Part shown: in pieces, positions 48,117-57,951 of the stretch
Position numbering within the stretch: position 1 is the first letter of the stretch
Layout of the letters: the number at the start of each line of letters is the position of its first letter
Source of the DNA: an uncultured bacterium
Lineage (GTDB): Bacteria; Bacteroidota; Ignavibacteria; Kapaibacteriales; UBA4661
Length of the DNA: 64,000 nucleotides
Assembly (NCBI GenBank): GCA_937899715.1
Contig: CALCNX010000073.1
Location: 1 to 64,000 of the forward strand
Direction: 5' to 3'
Position numbers and translations under genes: made by a program
The notes under the pieces: model-generated
Seen by the model: the letters and a program-made list of their open reading frames with translations, nothing else
What the model was told of the DNA's origin: nothing
Database searches by the model: none

Positions 48117-49790
48117 TTACAACATCGGAACAGTGATACCATGCGTTCGTGCGTTGTCCTGAGCGCGTTCGTAGCCCGCGTCTGCATGGCGCAAAATGCC
48201 CATCGTGGGGTCGTAGGTCAGAACACGCTGCAAGCGCCGCGCTGCTTCGGGCGTACCGTCTGCCAGCACAACCATACCCGCATGAAGCGAATACCCCATA
48301 CCCACGCCACCGCCGTGATGCAACGACACCCACGTCGCGCCACCAATGGCGTTCAGTGCGAAATTCAAATAGACCCAGTCCGCCACCGCATCTGATGTGT
48401 CTTTCATAGCTTCGGTTTCGCGGTTGGGTGAAGCCACAGAGCCGCAATCAAGATGGTCACGCCCGATGATAATGGGCGCAGAAACCTTACCCGATGCCAC
48501 GAGGTCGTTAAAGAGTTTGCCTGCTTTTGCCCGTTCGCCGTATTTGAGCCAGCAAATACGCGCCGGAAGCCCCTGATAACGCAAACTTGTAGAAGCCTTT
48601 TCTATCCAGCGATGCAGCGATTCATTTTCGGGGAAAAGCTCACAAATGGCACGGTCGGTAGTTGTAATATCTTGCGGGTCGCCGGAGAGCGCCACCCAAC
48701 GGAAAGGACCACTTCCGTCACAAAAGAGCGGTCGGATAAACGCCGGTACGAACCCCGGATAATCGAACGCATTGGCAACGCCGTACTCTTTTGCCACACC
48801 GCGAAGATTATTGCCGTAATCGAATACCACAGCGCCGCGACGTTGAAATTCCAGCATTGCTTCCACGTGCTCACAGATGGATTTATGCGCTAAACGCAGG
48901 TATTCATCAGGGTTCGCAGTACGGAGCGCATCGGCACTTTCTTTCGTCATACCCGCCGGATAATAACCGTTGAGTGGGTCGTGAGCAGAGGTTTGGTCGG
49001 TTATTACATCAGGTCGGATATTGCGCCGAAGCAGTTCCGGCAGCACTTCCGCCGCATTACCAAGAAGCCCCACCGAAATTGGAGTTTTGTCCGCGACGTG
49101 CTTTGTGATGATTTGCAGTGCCTCGTCAAGATTAGTGCATTTCACATCGCAATAGCGGTCGTGTATGCGTTTGTCTATGCGCCATTCGTCAATTTCAATG
49201 CAGAGCGTAGCTGCGCCGTTGAAGGTGGCAGCAAGTGGCTGTGCGCCGCCCATTCCACCCAAACCCGCCGTCAGCACAAAGCGTCCGGCAAGCGTACCGC
49301 CAAAATGCTGCCGTGCACACTCGGCGAAGGTCTCGTAGGTGCCTTGCAAGATTCCCTGCGTCCCGATGTAAATCCAGCTTCCGGCAGTCATCTGTCCGTA
49401 CATCATCAGCCCCAGCGCGTCCAGACGGCGGAACTCATCCCACGTTGCCCATTTGCCCACAAGATTAGAATTGGCAATAATCACGCGGGGCGCGTCGGTA
49501 TGGGTTTGGACAACACCGACGGGTTTACCGGACTGTACAAGCAAGGTTTCGTCGGGGTTCATGGATTTTAGCGACGACAAGATGGCATCGTAACACGCCC
49601 AATTCCTCGCTGCTTTGCCTAAGCCGCCATAGACAATCAGGTCTTGCGGGCGCTCTGCGACTTCGGGGTCGAGGTTATTTTGAATCATGCGATACGCGGC
49701 TTCGATTTGCCAATTTTTACAGGTCAATTCTGCGCCACGAGGAGCGCGGACAAGGCGCGTAGCCTCGGCGGAAGGGATGATTGTGGACAT
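48117..49790 (-). CDS. hutU: Urocanate hydratase
   Basis: This 557-aa NAD-dependent hydratase converts urocanate to imidazolone propionate. It has GGLGKAARNW near the N-terminus, the NAD-binding GLGGMGGAQPLAATF, and ARICWLKYGERAKAG. Length is typical. It is the first gene of the hut operon. The 330-base divergent region upstream carries an 8-bp palindromic site at 49905. No hutC-type regulator or histidine permease is in the window. Confidence 0.98.
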   Translation of the reverse strand: MSTIIPSAEATRLVRAPRGAELTCKNWQIEAAYRMIQNNLDPEVAERPQDLIVYGGLGKAARNWACYDAILSSLKSMNPDETLLVQSGKPVGVVQTHTDAPRVIIANSNLVGKWATWDEFRRLDALGLMMYGQMTAGSWIYIGTQGILQGTYETFAECARQHFGGTLAGRFVLTAGLGGMGGAQPLAATFNGAATLCIEIDEWRIDKRIHDRYCDVKCTNLDEALQIITKHVADKTPISVGLLGNAAEVLPELLRRNIRPDVITDQTSAHDPLNGYYPAGMTKESADALRTANPDEYLRLAHKSICEHVEAMLEFQRRGAVVFDYGNNLRGVAKEYGVANAFDYPGFVPAFIRPLFCDGSGPFRWVALSGDPQDITTTDRAICELFPENESLHRWIEKASTSLRYQGLPARICWLKYGERAKAGKLFNDLVASGKVSAPIIIGRDHLDCGSVASPNRETEAMKDTSDAVADWVYLNFALNAIGGATWVSLHHGGGVGMGYSLHAGMVVLADGTPEAARRLQRVLTYDPTMGILRHADAGYERAQDNARTHGITVPML

Positions 49791-49904
49791 AAACGGTTTG
49801 AATGAAATGATAGTATCCTGAACAACATGAATTTACGAACGACACAAAATGCGTAGCGACTGCGAATATAATTAAAAAGGAGCATAATTACTCAGTTTGT
49901 GCGG

Positions 49905-49925
49905 CAAATTGATAATTTCAATTTG
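49905..49925. promoter_or_regulatory. Palindromic operator candidate upstream of hutU
   Basis: CAAATTGA and TCAATTTG are perfect 8-bp reverse complements spaced by five bases, 115 bases upstream of hutU and 195 upstream of the divergent DUF4331 gene. A second palindrome GCACTG-6-CAGTGC lies at 49958-49975. The regulator is unknown. Confidence 0.4.
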
Positions 49926-50120
49926 ACAAGCAGGGTGTGTCTTGGCAAACAAACGGCGCACTGCATGAACAGTGCATTGCACCTCATGGCAAAGAAAAAA
50001 TTTTGTATGCCATAAATCCAAGCTCACAGAACTAGCGTATAGTCAGAAGTATTTACCGGTCGTGAGCAGAAGGCGATGGAGAGGAACAGCGCATTCACTT
50101 CTCAAACCGGAGTTTTTTCA

Positions 50121-52304
50121 ATGAAACGTTTTGTCATCCTTGCTACGCTTGTGGCAACGGTTGTGGCTGGATATTTGATTGTAAGCCGCCCTACATCGGT
50201 GGACGCATCCAGTCACCGCGACGCACCCCTTATCAGCAACGACCCGCTTGCCGATAACACCGATTTGTACGCCTTTCGTTCACCGGACAAGCCAAACACG
50301 GTAACGATTATTGCCAATTATATTCCCATGGAATTACCTGAAGGTGGTCCGAATTATGCGACCTTTGGTGAAAATATCCGTTACGAAATCCACATCAAAA
50401 ATAAAACCTCCGCAGCCGCGCTTGGTGCTGCCACGGACGACGTTACCTACCGCTTTACCTTTCGGCAAACGAACCAAGATTCGACGACGTTTTTCAATAT
50501 CCGGCTCGGCAAAGAAAATCTAAAAACAACCTATACGTGCGAAAAGAGCACTGATGGCGGAAAAACGTTTACCGCAATCGTGCAGAATGGCGTTGTGCCA
50601 CCAGCGAACATTGGACCACGCTCTATTGACGGCGCGGCAGGCAAGGGCGCGTCTTACGCAAGCATCGTTCAAGCGGCGATTACTACCGCAACATCGGGTG
50701 AAACAGTTTTCTGTGGACCACGCGATGATGCCTTTTTCGTGGACTTGGGTGGTGTGTTCGATTTAGGACAAACCCGTTCCAAATTTGGCACCGACGCGAA
50801 TGACCCAGCAAACGCCCGCGATGCCGTCGCAGGCTTCAACACACACGCTATCTGCCTGCAAATTCCGATTGAAATGCTTCAGAAGGACGGAAAAACAGTC
50901 GCTCAAGCAAAAAATGGACTTGATGGCGACTATGTGATTGGCGTGTGGGCATCGGCGGCGCGTCCGCAAATTCAAACACTTTCAGCGCGAGGCGACAAGC
51001 CATCGTATAGTGGCTCGTGGGTGCAGGTCTCGCGGTTAGGAATGCCGCTCGCAAATGAAGCCATTATTCCCATCGGCGCAAAAGACCGTTGGAATGCCGT
51101 TACGCCCTACAGCACCGATGAACAGGGCTTCGCCGACTATTTTGCTAATCCCGAATTAGCCTTGTACATGGACGACAGCCAATTTGGCGGTGCGGTTCCT
51201 GCATTTGCGAATCTTCGCGTACAGTCAAAGTCATACCCCGCGATTGGTACGCTGCCAACCTATACCGCAGCAGGCTTTGATTTCCGCAATGGTAAGGACG
51301 GTGCATTTGCTGTTACTAAAGTATCGCCCGCTATCAACCTTTCCGCCACCGCATTTGCCGTTCCCTTGCAGCCGGGCTTGGTGGCAGCAGGAAAGCCGCG
51401 CCTTGTGGATATATTCCCTATCTTCTATTTTGGTGTGCCGAATCTGATTCCGTACCAGCTTGCAACGGGCAAGACAGGCGGACCCTTGAGCGCTGGAAAG
51501 CCGTTTATTCATAACTTTTTGCCCGTCACACAAGCACCGGACGGCAAGATTTATGGCGGTGATATGCTCCGCTTGAATATGGCTACGCCCGTTACCGATC
51601 GTGCTTCCGCCGAATTTCGCACCAACGCACGCATGGGATTAATACGCGCTGCGGCAATTGGCTTGACGGCTGCGCCGTTTAATACCAACAGCAACCTCGA
51701 AGCTATTCCCCATATGGACGGCTTCCCGAATGGTCGCCGCTTGGAAGATGACGTAACGACGATTGAACTTCAAGCAGTTGGAGGACTCGTTCTTGCAGCT
51801 GTCGGGCTTGGCTTTGATGATGCCACATCAGGTGCATACACAGACCTTGCTTCAGCACAACTTGTCAAGGAGCTGACCTATAACGCCGGACCGTCGGCAA
51901 ATGACGTTCCTATTTTGTCGGTATTCCCCTATGAACCAACACCACATCGCGGCTATGATTATGTGAAGCGCCTCACAAGTGCCAGCCCGGTCGTTGTGGC
52001 AGTGAAAGACGACCCACTCGGTGGTTTGGCATCAGCACCGCTTGGGGGCTTTGTGAACGTCTACCCGAATCCATCGGTAGCGACAACAAACGTTGAATAC
52101 TTTGTTACCAAATCATCCGACGTGCGTGTGGTTGCCTACGATGCTGCCGGAAAAACGCTTGGCACTCTTACAAATCAACAAGTTCTTGCGGGCAAGCACA
52201 CACTGAATTGGGAGACTTCCAGCGTACCCAATGGAGCATACATCCTGAGTTTGCAGATCAATGGGCAAACAGTCGCGGCGCAAAAAGTCCTTGTGAACCG
52301 CTAA
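50121..52304 (+). CDS. DUF4331 protein with T9SS sorting domain
   Basis: This is a 727-aa protein from ATG 50121, with GGAG eight bases upstream. The frame is open 15 codons farther. It has a signal-type N-terminus (FVILATLVATVVAGYLIV). The body matches DUF4331: ASSHRDAPLISNDPLADNTDLYAFRSPD opens it and several metal-like His/Asp positions follow. The last 85 residues are a T9SS sorting domain (VNVYPNPSVATTNVEYF, SVPNGAYILSLQING). It is predicted to be secreted and surface-attached. The function is unknown. A TPR protein follows 214 bases downstream, a pairing I have seen for this family. Confidence 0.9.
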   Translation: MKRFVILATLVATVVAGYLIVSRPTSVDASSHRDAPLISNDPLADNTDLYAFRSPDKPNTVTIIANYIPMELPEGGPNYATFGENIRYEIHIKNKTSAAALGAATDDVTYRFTFRQTNQDSTTFFNIRLGKENLKTTYTCEKSTDGGKTFTAIVQNGVVPPANIGPRSIDGAAGKGASYASIVQAAITTATSGETVFCGPRDDAFFVDLGGVFDLGQTRSKFGTDANDPANARDAVAGFNTHAICLQIPIEMLQKDGKTVAQAKNGLDGDYVIGVWASAARPQIQTLSARGDKPSYSGSWVQVSRLGMPLANEAIIPIGAKDRWNAVTPYSTDEQGFADYFANPELALYMDDSQFGGAVPAFANLRVQSKSYPAIGTLPTYTAAGFDFRNGKDGAFAVTKVSPAINLSATAFAVPLQPGLVAAGKPRLVDIFPIFYFGVPNLIPYQLATGKTGGPLSAGKPFIHNFLPVTQAPDGKIYGGDMLRLNMATPVTDRASAEFRTNARMGLIRAAAIGLTAAPFNTNSNLEAIPHMDGFPNGRRLEDDVTTIELQAVGGLVLAAVGLGFDDATSGAYTDLASAQLVKELTYNAGPSANDVPILSVFPYEPTPHRGYDYVKRLTSASPVVVAVKDDPLGGLASAPLGGFVNVYPNPSVATTNVEYFVTKSSDVRVVAYDAAGKTLGTLTNQQVLAGKHTLNWETSSVPNGAYILSLQINGQTVAAQKVLVNR

Positions 52305-52518
52305 GGCAGCAGACGAGAATAATTGCCGCATTGTGCGCACAGTGCGGCTTTCATACACACTAAGACTCAGCATCCTTCCCCAGACGTAGACTCTTCCTCG
52401 ATGTCTGCGCTTGGGTTCTGCTTGCAGTGCCTCCATTCAAGCTGTTCCTCTTCAGCTGAGTCTTTGTGTGTATTGTTTGTATTCGTTTCTTCGTTCATTT
52501 TTTCACGAAAAATCAACC

Positions 52519-53835
52519 ATGACACTCAATAAAAAACTACTCCTTAGCGTTGCCGTTGTAGGCATTATTGGCAGCACGGCGGGCGTATATTTTGGTTTGC
52601 AGCGAAAGCAGTCCGTAGAACTGCCGACTATATCCCGCCGCTCCGGTGAGTCATCACCGTCATCGGAATTTCTGAACGCCCAGCGCAGCGTGGATTACTA
52701 CCGTGAGCAGATTCGCCTCAAACCCGACGTTGCGAAAAATTATATCGAACTTGCCCAGCTTTTTATGCAGGAAGCCCGCGTAACGGGCAATCACCACGAG
52801 TATATTCCCAAAGCGCGTGTACTCTTGGAAAGCGCTCTCCGACTTGCTCCTAATGATTTTAACGCGCTCTTGACCCAAGCCTCTTTGCAAATGACATTGC
52901 ACCAATTTGCGGCGGCGCGAATACTGGCAGAGCGCTGTGTGGCAATGAACCCGTACAATGCGGCAGCGTATGGTGTTCTTTGCGATGCGTTGACAGAACT
53001 GGGAGAATACGACCGTGCCGTCAGTGCGGCAGACAAAATGACCGCAACACACCCGGACTTACGCTCATATGCACGGGTGTCGTACTTGCGAGAGCTGCAT
53101 GGCGACTTGGACGGAGCAATAGGAGCAATGCGCCTTGCGGCGGAAGCAGGCGTTAGCGGGCAGGAGAACCGCGCGTGGGTGCTGCATAATCTCGGCATAC
53201 TGCTGCTCCAAAAGAACGCCACAAGCGATGCGGAGCGAATTTTTCAAGGCATTTTACAAGAACGCCCGGGTTATCCTTTTGCATTAAGCGGTCTGGCTCG
53301 TATCAAAGCTATGCAGGGAGAACCATTCAAAGCGGTAGATTTGCTCCTTACTGCTTTGCATACCACGCCGGAACACGCTTTTATGGAACAAATCGCCGAT
53401 GTCTATCTCGCAATGGGCGAAACAAAAACCGCACAAGAAATGGAGAATAGGGCATTGGAAGCATTCCGCCAACACGAGCAAGAAGGCTGGAATATTAACC
53501 GCGAGTATGCTGCATTTTGCTTGAATCACAATATCAATATATCCGAAGCATTACAACGTGCCGAGGCGGATTTCCATACACGCCCACAAAACCTTGACGC
53601 ACTGGATACCTTTGCCTACGCACTACACAAAAACGGCAGAACACAAGAAGCAGTACCGCTCGTAGAACAAATGTTGCGTTTGCATAGCACAAACCCCGTT
53701 CTTCGGTATCATGCCGGAATCATCCTCCGCGCCGCCGGCGACTCCAAACGAGGTGCAGAGTTGCTTCACGATGCTGCCACGCACAATATAAAAGCATACA
53801 CAGCCTTTCTCAATGCGGAAATTGCAGCGTTATAG
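52519..53835 (+). CDS. Membrane-anchored tetratricopeptide repeat protein
   Basis: This is a 438-aa protein from ATG 52519. The frame is open 36 codons up. An N-terminal helix (LLLSVAVVGIIGSTAGVYFGL) anchors it, with a Ser-rich linker and then about ten TPR-like helix pairs (for example LRLAPNDFNALLTQASLQ, CVAMNPYNAAAYGVLCDAL, LHNLGILLLQKNATSDAERI). It probably scaffolds protein interactions outside the inner membrane. It is likely coexpressed with the DUF4331 gene. Confidence 0.85.
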   Translation: MTLNKKLLLSVAVVGIIGSTAGVYFGLQRKQSVELPTISRRSGESSPSSEFLNAQRSVDYYREQIRLKPDVAKNYIELAQLFMQEARVTGNHHEYIPKARVLLESALRLAPNDFNALLTQASLQMTLHQFAAARILAERCVAMNPYNAAAYGVLCDALTELGEYDRAVSAADKMTATHPDLRSYARVSYLRELHGDLDGAIGAMRLAAEAGVSGQENRAWVLHNLGILLLQKNATSDAERIFQGILQERPGYPFALSGLARIKAMQGEPFKAVDLLLTALHTTPEHAFMEQIADVYLAMGETKTAQEMENRALEAFRQHEQEGWNINREYAAFCLNHNINISEALQRAEADFHTRPQNLDALDTFAYALHKNGRTQEAVPLVEQMLRLHSTNPVLRYHAGIILRAAGDSKRGAELLHDAATHNIKAYTAFLNAEIAAL

Positions 53836-53976
53836 CATATCGTTTTCCCATTCTGGAATTATTCGCCAAACATTTCTCTCAATTCTTCTTCAAAGTCCCG
53901 TTTGAAGAGCCGGAATATAAATTTAGCGCCCTTGCTGTAATAACAGTTTGGAGAAGTGCAGTGTAAATCCGTAAAT

Positions 53977-53995
53977 TTGGTAAAATATTTACCAA
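53977..53995. promoter_or_regulatory. Palindromic operator candidate upstream of the epimerase gene
   Basis: TTGGTAAA and TTTACCAA are perfect 8-bp reverse complements with a three-base spacer, 33 bases before the epimerase start. Position and symmetry fit a repressor site overlapping the promoter. The regulator is unknown. Confidence 0.45.
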
Positions 53996-54028
53996 GATTC
54001 CACCCATCATTACACAAGCAACCACGCT

Positions 54029-54952
54029 ATGAACATCGCAGTAACAGGCGGCGCGGGCTTTATTGGCTCGCATATCGTTGACCATTACATCGCCGAGGGG
54101 CACAACGTCATCGTCATTGACGACATGAGTTCCGGCGTAAAAGCAAATATTAACCCGAAAGCAAAACTCCATAAAATGGGGATTGGTGACAAAAAGGTTG
54201 CCCAGCTTTTGAAGGATGAAAAAATTGAGATTCTAAACCACCACGCCGCACAAATCAGCGTCCGTGTATCGGTGGATGACCCAAAATTGGATGCACAAAC
54301 TAACATCGTGGACACACTAAATCTCTACGAAGCGGCACGTGCGGCGGCGGTGCGTCGCATTATTTTTGCTTCAAGCGGCGGCGCTATCTACGGCGAGCAA
54401 GATTATTTCCCCGCCGATGAAAAACACTCCAAACGCCCCTTGTCACCCTACGGCGTAAGCAAACTTGCCAATGAAAAATACTTGGGCTATTACAAAAGCG
54501 TTCACGGTATCGAGAACGTTATTTTCCGTTACACCAACGTCTATGGACCGCGCCAGAACCCACACGGTGAAGCGGGCGTAGTTGCAATTTTCGCCCTCAA
54601 AATGCTCAAGGGAGAATCGCCTGTTATTAACGGCGACGGCACACAAACACGCGATTACCTCTTCGTGAACGACCTTGCGCGTGCGAATGTGCTTGCGCTT
54701 GGTTCTACGGCTCGCGGCATCTACAACGTTGCAACCGGTATGGAATATAGCGTCAACACCATGTTCCAACTCTTACAAATGAAAATCGGTAAACCCTTCA
54801 AAGCACAATACGCTCCGGCAAAAGCTGGCGAGCAGAAGCGCAGCGTGTGTACGGCTTCCAAGATGAAAAATCTCCTTCAATGGCAGCCGGAAGTAACCTT
54901 TGAAGAAGGTCTTTCCCGCACGGTGGATTGGTTCAAAGCCAACGCGAAGTAA
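54029..54952 (+). CDS. NAD-dependent epimerase/dehydratase (extended SDR)
   Basis: This is a 307-aa extended short-chain dehydrogenase resembling UDP-glucose 4-epimerases. It has the dinucleotide motif GGAGFIG (residues 7-13), catalytic Ser115/116 and Tyr141-x3-Lys145 in SPYGVSK, and NVYGPRQNPHGEAGVV. It likely acts on a nucleotide sugar for surface glycans. The exact substrate is not determinable. A near-perfect palindrome lies just upstream. Confidence 0.9.
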   Translation: MNIAVTGGAGFIGSHIVDHYIAEGHNVIVIDDMSSGVKANINPKAKLHKMGIGDKKVAQLLKDEKIEILNHHAAQISVRVSVDDPKLDAQTNIVDTLNLYEAARAAAVRRIIFASSGGAIYGEQDYFPADEKHSKRPLSPYGVSKLANEKYLGYYKSVHGIENVIFRYTNVYGPRQNPHGEAGVVAIFALKMLKGESPVINGDGTQTRDYLFVNDLARANVLALGSTARGIYNVATGMEYSVNTMFQLLQMKIGKPFKAQYAPAKAGEQKRSVCTASKMKNLLQWQPEVTFEEGLSRTVDWFKANAK

Positions 54953-54990
54953 TCTTGTCAATTTTTGACCACCCAAACCATACCTTAATA

Positions 54991-55566
54991 ATGTCAAGCA
55001 CCAGCGCCCACAAAACATCTGATAAAATTTGGACATACTCAAACGGCTTGAGTATGTTTCGGGCGCTGCTGACTATTCCCTCAGCCGTTTTTCTTTGGCA
55101 GGGGCATAACTACCTTGCTTTCTCGGTTGCGGTGCTGGCGTACATCACCGACATCCTCGACGGCTGGCTTGCCCGCAAGCTGGACGAAGTGAGCGAGATG
55201 GGCAAGATTATTGACCCACTTGCCGATAAAATCTACGTTGCGGTTATTACGACAATACTTGTGCTACAGGGTACATTGCCATTGTGGTTCGTCGTACTCA
55301 TTTTGTCGCGGGACTTTGTTATCATGCTCGCTGGCACGTACATTGCGCGGCGCACGGGTTATGTGTTGCCGTCCAATGTACCCGGCAAATTAGCAGTGTT
55401 TTGTATTATTGTGATGATGTCTTGCATTGTGCTCGGCGCTCCATCGTGGACGGTGGATGCAAGCATATATGCGGCATTGGTGATGCTTCTCGTTTCTTCT
55501 GTTCTGTATGTCATTCGCTTTGTGCAAACGCTTCGGACGACAGACGAGAAAAAAGTGGAGGGTTGA
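54991..55566 (+). CDS. CDP-alcohol phosphatidyltransferase
   Basis: This is a 191-aa membrane enzyme from ATG 54991. The full family motif D-x2-DG-x2-AR-x8-G-x3-D-x3-D is present at Asp54, Asp57, Gly58, Ala61, Arg62, Gly71, Asp75 and Asp79. Five to six helices are visible. It is similar in size to phosphatidylglycerophosphate synthases (PgsA), the likely but unproven activity. The next gene starts four bases after its stop. Confidence 0.93.
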   Translation: MSSTSAHKTSDKIWTYSNGLSMFRALLTIPSAVFLWQGHNYLAFSVAVLAYITDILDGWLARKLDEVSEMGKIIDPLADKIYVAVITTILVLQGTLPLWFVVLILSRDFVIMLAGTYIARRTGYVLPSNVPGKLAVFCIIVMMSCIVLGAPSWTVDASIYAALVMLLVSSVLYVIRFVQTLRTTDEKKVEG

Positions 55567-55569
55567 AGG

Positions 55570-56931
55570 ATGAAAAATGAAACGCCTGATTCGACTCCCC
55601 GTGCCGCTTTTCCTTCATCGTCGCCTTTGCCAATGTCCCTTGCGCCCTCACGTTTTGCAGAATTACTCCTCGCCCTTTTCATAGCACTCCGCTACTTACG
55701 CTCCAAACACTCGCTCAATTTCATTTCGGTCATCACTGCTATTTCCATCGGCGGCATAACGCTGGGCGTGGCGGCGTTGGTTATCGTCATGTCGCTTTTT
55801 AACGGCTTTCAAGCACTGATTGACCGCTTCTTGATTGGCTTTGACCCACATATCCGCATCACGGCTATCGCCCAACCAAACACAAAAGGCAGCCAATGGA
55901 TTACGCTCAGTGATTCCCTTCAACGCCAAGTGCAAAGCGCCTTACAACCACTGGGCGCATCACACCTTGCTCCTCTGGCAAGCGGAAAAATGATTTGCGT
56001 GAGCGGACGCTCCATGCAGCCCTTTCAACTAATCGGCATGGAAGCAAGCACAGCAGATGCCGTCTCTGGTATCCGTAAAACGTTATCGGTCGGTGAGTTT
56101 CGTTTGGAAACCAATTCATCCGCCATTGCACTTGTGATGGGTGCTGCGCTTGCTGATAAACTGCGATTAGTTGTCGGTGACACCGTTCAGTTAATCGCAC
56201 CTGCGGCAATTGAAACCGCTATTACGCAAGGCTCACCGCCACGCTCGGCACGGGCAGTGATTACAGGCGTGTTCCAGTCCAACACCAAAGAATACGACGC
56301 GACGCAAGCATACACGTCCCTTTCATCAGCGCGGCGATTGCTCAGGATGCCGGATGATGCGGCGCAATCGCTGGATGTGCGGCTTTCAGATGTATCGCAA
56401 AGCAATGAAGCACAAAGCCTCCTGCAACGAATGCTTCCTGCTTCGCTGCGCGTCGAAACGTGGTTTGATTTGCACCGCGAACTCTACAACGTTATGCGCT
56501 TCGAGCGCCTTGCTGCTTTTTGTGTACTGCTGATTATTGTTCTTGTGGCGGTATTTAATATATTTGCATCGCTTTCGATGACCGTTGCCGAAAAGCGCTC
56601 GGAAATCGGAATGCTGAAAGCAATGGGCGCACGAGCAACCTTGATAGTCACGATTTTCTTTAGCCATAGTTTGCTTGTCGGCATCGTCGGAACGGCATTG
56701 GGCGCAGCACTCGGCGCAGGATTGTGCTGGGGACAAATGAATTTTGGCTGGATTGCGCTTGATACCACGCGCTACGTGATTCCGATTTTGCCGCTTATCG
56801 TGGAATGGCGTGATGTACTCATTGTCTGCGGTATATCGCTCATGCTGTCTGTGCTTGCAGGCATTGCCCCGGCACGGCAAGCCGGACAAGTTCGCTCGGC
56901 TCTTACACTCTTGCGAAAAGAACGAGTATAA
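55570..56931 (+). CDS. LolC/LolE-type lipoprotein-releasing permease (FtsX family)
   Basis: This is a 453-aa protein. Helix 1 (SVITAISIGGITLGVAALVIVMS) is preceded by ALRYLRSKHSLNFIS, the LolC/E signature. A periplasmic MacB-like domain spans residues 75-310. Three C-terminal FtsX helices include AEKRSEIGMLKAMGA. It would work with a LolD ATPase, absent from the window, to release lipoproteins from the inner membrane. It follows the phosphatidyltransferase by three bases. Confidence 0.92.
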   Translation: MKNETPDSTPRAAFPSSSPLPMSLAPSRFAELLLALFIALRYLRSKHSLNFISVITAISIGGITLGVAALVIVMSLFNGFQALIDRFLIGFDPHIRITAIAQPNTKGSQWITLSDSLQRQVQSALQPLGASHLAPLASGKMICVSGRSMQPFQLIGMEASTADAVSGIRKTLSVGEFRLETNSSAIALVMGAALADKLRLVVGDTVQLIAPAAIETAITQGSPPRSARAVITGVFQSNTKEYDATQAYTSLSSARRLLRMPDDAAQSLDVRLSDVSQSNEAQSLLQRMLPASLRVETWFDLHRELYNVMRFERLAAFCVLLIIVLVAVFNIFASLSMTVAEKRSEIGMLKAMGARATLIVTIFFSHSLLVGIVGTALGAALGAGLCWGQMNFGWIALDTTRYVIPILPLIVEWRDVLIVCGISLMLSVLAGIAPARQAGQVRSALTLLRKERV

Positions 56932-57078
56932 ATCTTCTTGCTCTAAATTTTCTTATTCTAAACCTTTTTGCAACAAACACCTTCTCAAGGAAATATCAAG
57001 ACAGGGTTCAGTGAGGTATCGGTCTTGGTTATCATATCAGTTTTTTTTACTATTCACTTTACTTTATCGGAGATTGTT

Positions 57079-57855
57079 ATGAAAATGAGAACACTTTTGG
57101 TATTGCCACTGTTGGCATTCGCATTTGTTCTGAACGCGCAAGCGCAGAAATGGGAGCAAGTTGGCAAAAAAGGCGATTGGGCAAATACCGTCGAAGTTGT
57201 GCCAATGAATGGCTTTATTTATAGCATTGAGAAAGACGGTACACTCTTCGAGACCGACCCAAGCGGCAAATACCGACAACTCGGCGACAAAGGCGCATTC
57301 CGCAACGTGGATAATCTCGCAGCATTGGACGGTTGGCTTTGGACAGTCGAAAGCGGTGTATTATATAAAAGCAACCCCAAATCAGGACGCTGGGAAAAGG
57401 TCAGCACCGATTACGGTGATACCGAAGCAATGGTAGGTATGAACGGAATGCTTTACACGATTGAATCGGACGGAACCGTCTATGAAACTGACAAGAGCGG
57501 CAAATGGCGACAGCTCGGCGACAAGGGTGAATTTAAGCACACTAAACTCTTTGAAGGCATGGACGGCTATCTCTGGACGGTTGAGCAAGGCGCTCTCTAC
57601 AAAACCAATCCGCGTTCTTCACATTGGGAAACAGTGGACAAAGACGGCTGGGAAAAAACAGTCGCTATGGTCGGTGCAAACGGTATGCTTTGGAGCATCG
57701 AAAAAGACGGTACGCTCTTCAAAACCAACACCAAAACCGGCGACGAGCAGCAAGTTGGTCCCAAAGGGTTGATGAGCGATGTAGATGATATGTTCGCTCT
57801 TGACGGATATTTGTATGCCATCGAAAGCGGCACACTCTATCGCATGAAGATGTAA
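57079..57855 (+). CDS. Secreted tectonin-like six-repeat beta-propeller
   Basis: This is a 258-aa protein from ATG 57079, with GGAG six bases upstream. The signal peptide is LLVLPLLAFAFVLNAQAQ. The mature part is six repeats of about 38-40 residues that begin with W/Y-x-Q/K-V/L and end with DGTLF or SGTLY-type turns. Odd repeats have NGFIYSIEKDGTLF-like ends and even repeats have DGYLWTVEQGALY-like ends, so the unit is an AB pair present three times. This fits a six-bladed tectonin propeller, which often bind lipopolysaccharide or glycans. The function is inferred. Confidence 0.85.
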   Translation: MKMRTLLVLPLLAFAFVLNAQAQKWEQVGKKGDWANTVEVVPMNGFIYSIEKDGTLFETDPSGKYRQLGDKGAFRNVDNLAALDGWLWTVESGVLYKSNPKSGRWEKVSTDYGDTEAMVGMNGMLYTIESDGTVYETDKSGKWRQLGDKGEFKHTKLFEGMDGYLWTVEQGALYKTNPRSSHWETVDKDGWEKTVAMVGANGMLWSIEKDGTLFKTNTKTGDEQQVGPKGLMSDVDDMFALDGYLYAIESGTLYRMKM

Positions 57856-57884
57856 GCTATCGTAAACTTGTCATAATTTCCTGC

Positions 57885-57919
57885 AAACTCCGCATAGATA
57901 CTCAAATGCGGAGTTTTTT
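57885..57919 (+). terminator. Terminator of the tectonin-like gene
   Basis: Perfect 11-bp stem AAACTCCGCAT/ATGCGGAGTTT with a ten-base loop, then further T residues. Confidence 0.9.
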
Positions 57920-57951
57920 TCTTTCTTATTTTCAACCATTTCAGAACAGCA

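Noticed and set aside
48094..48447. Longer hutI reading frame extending into hutU
   Set aside because: The extension has no homology to imidazolonepropionases and overlaps hutU, whose protein is intact.
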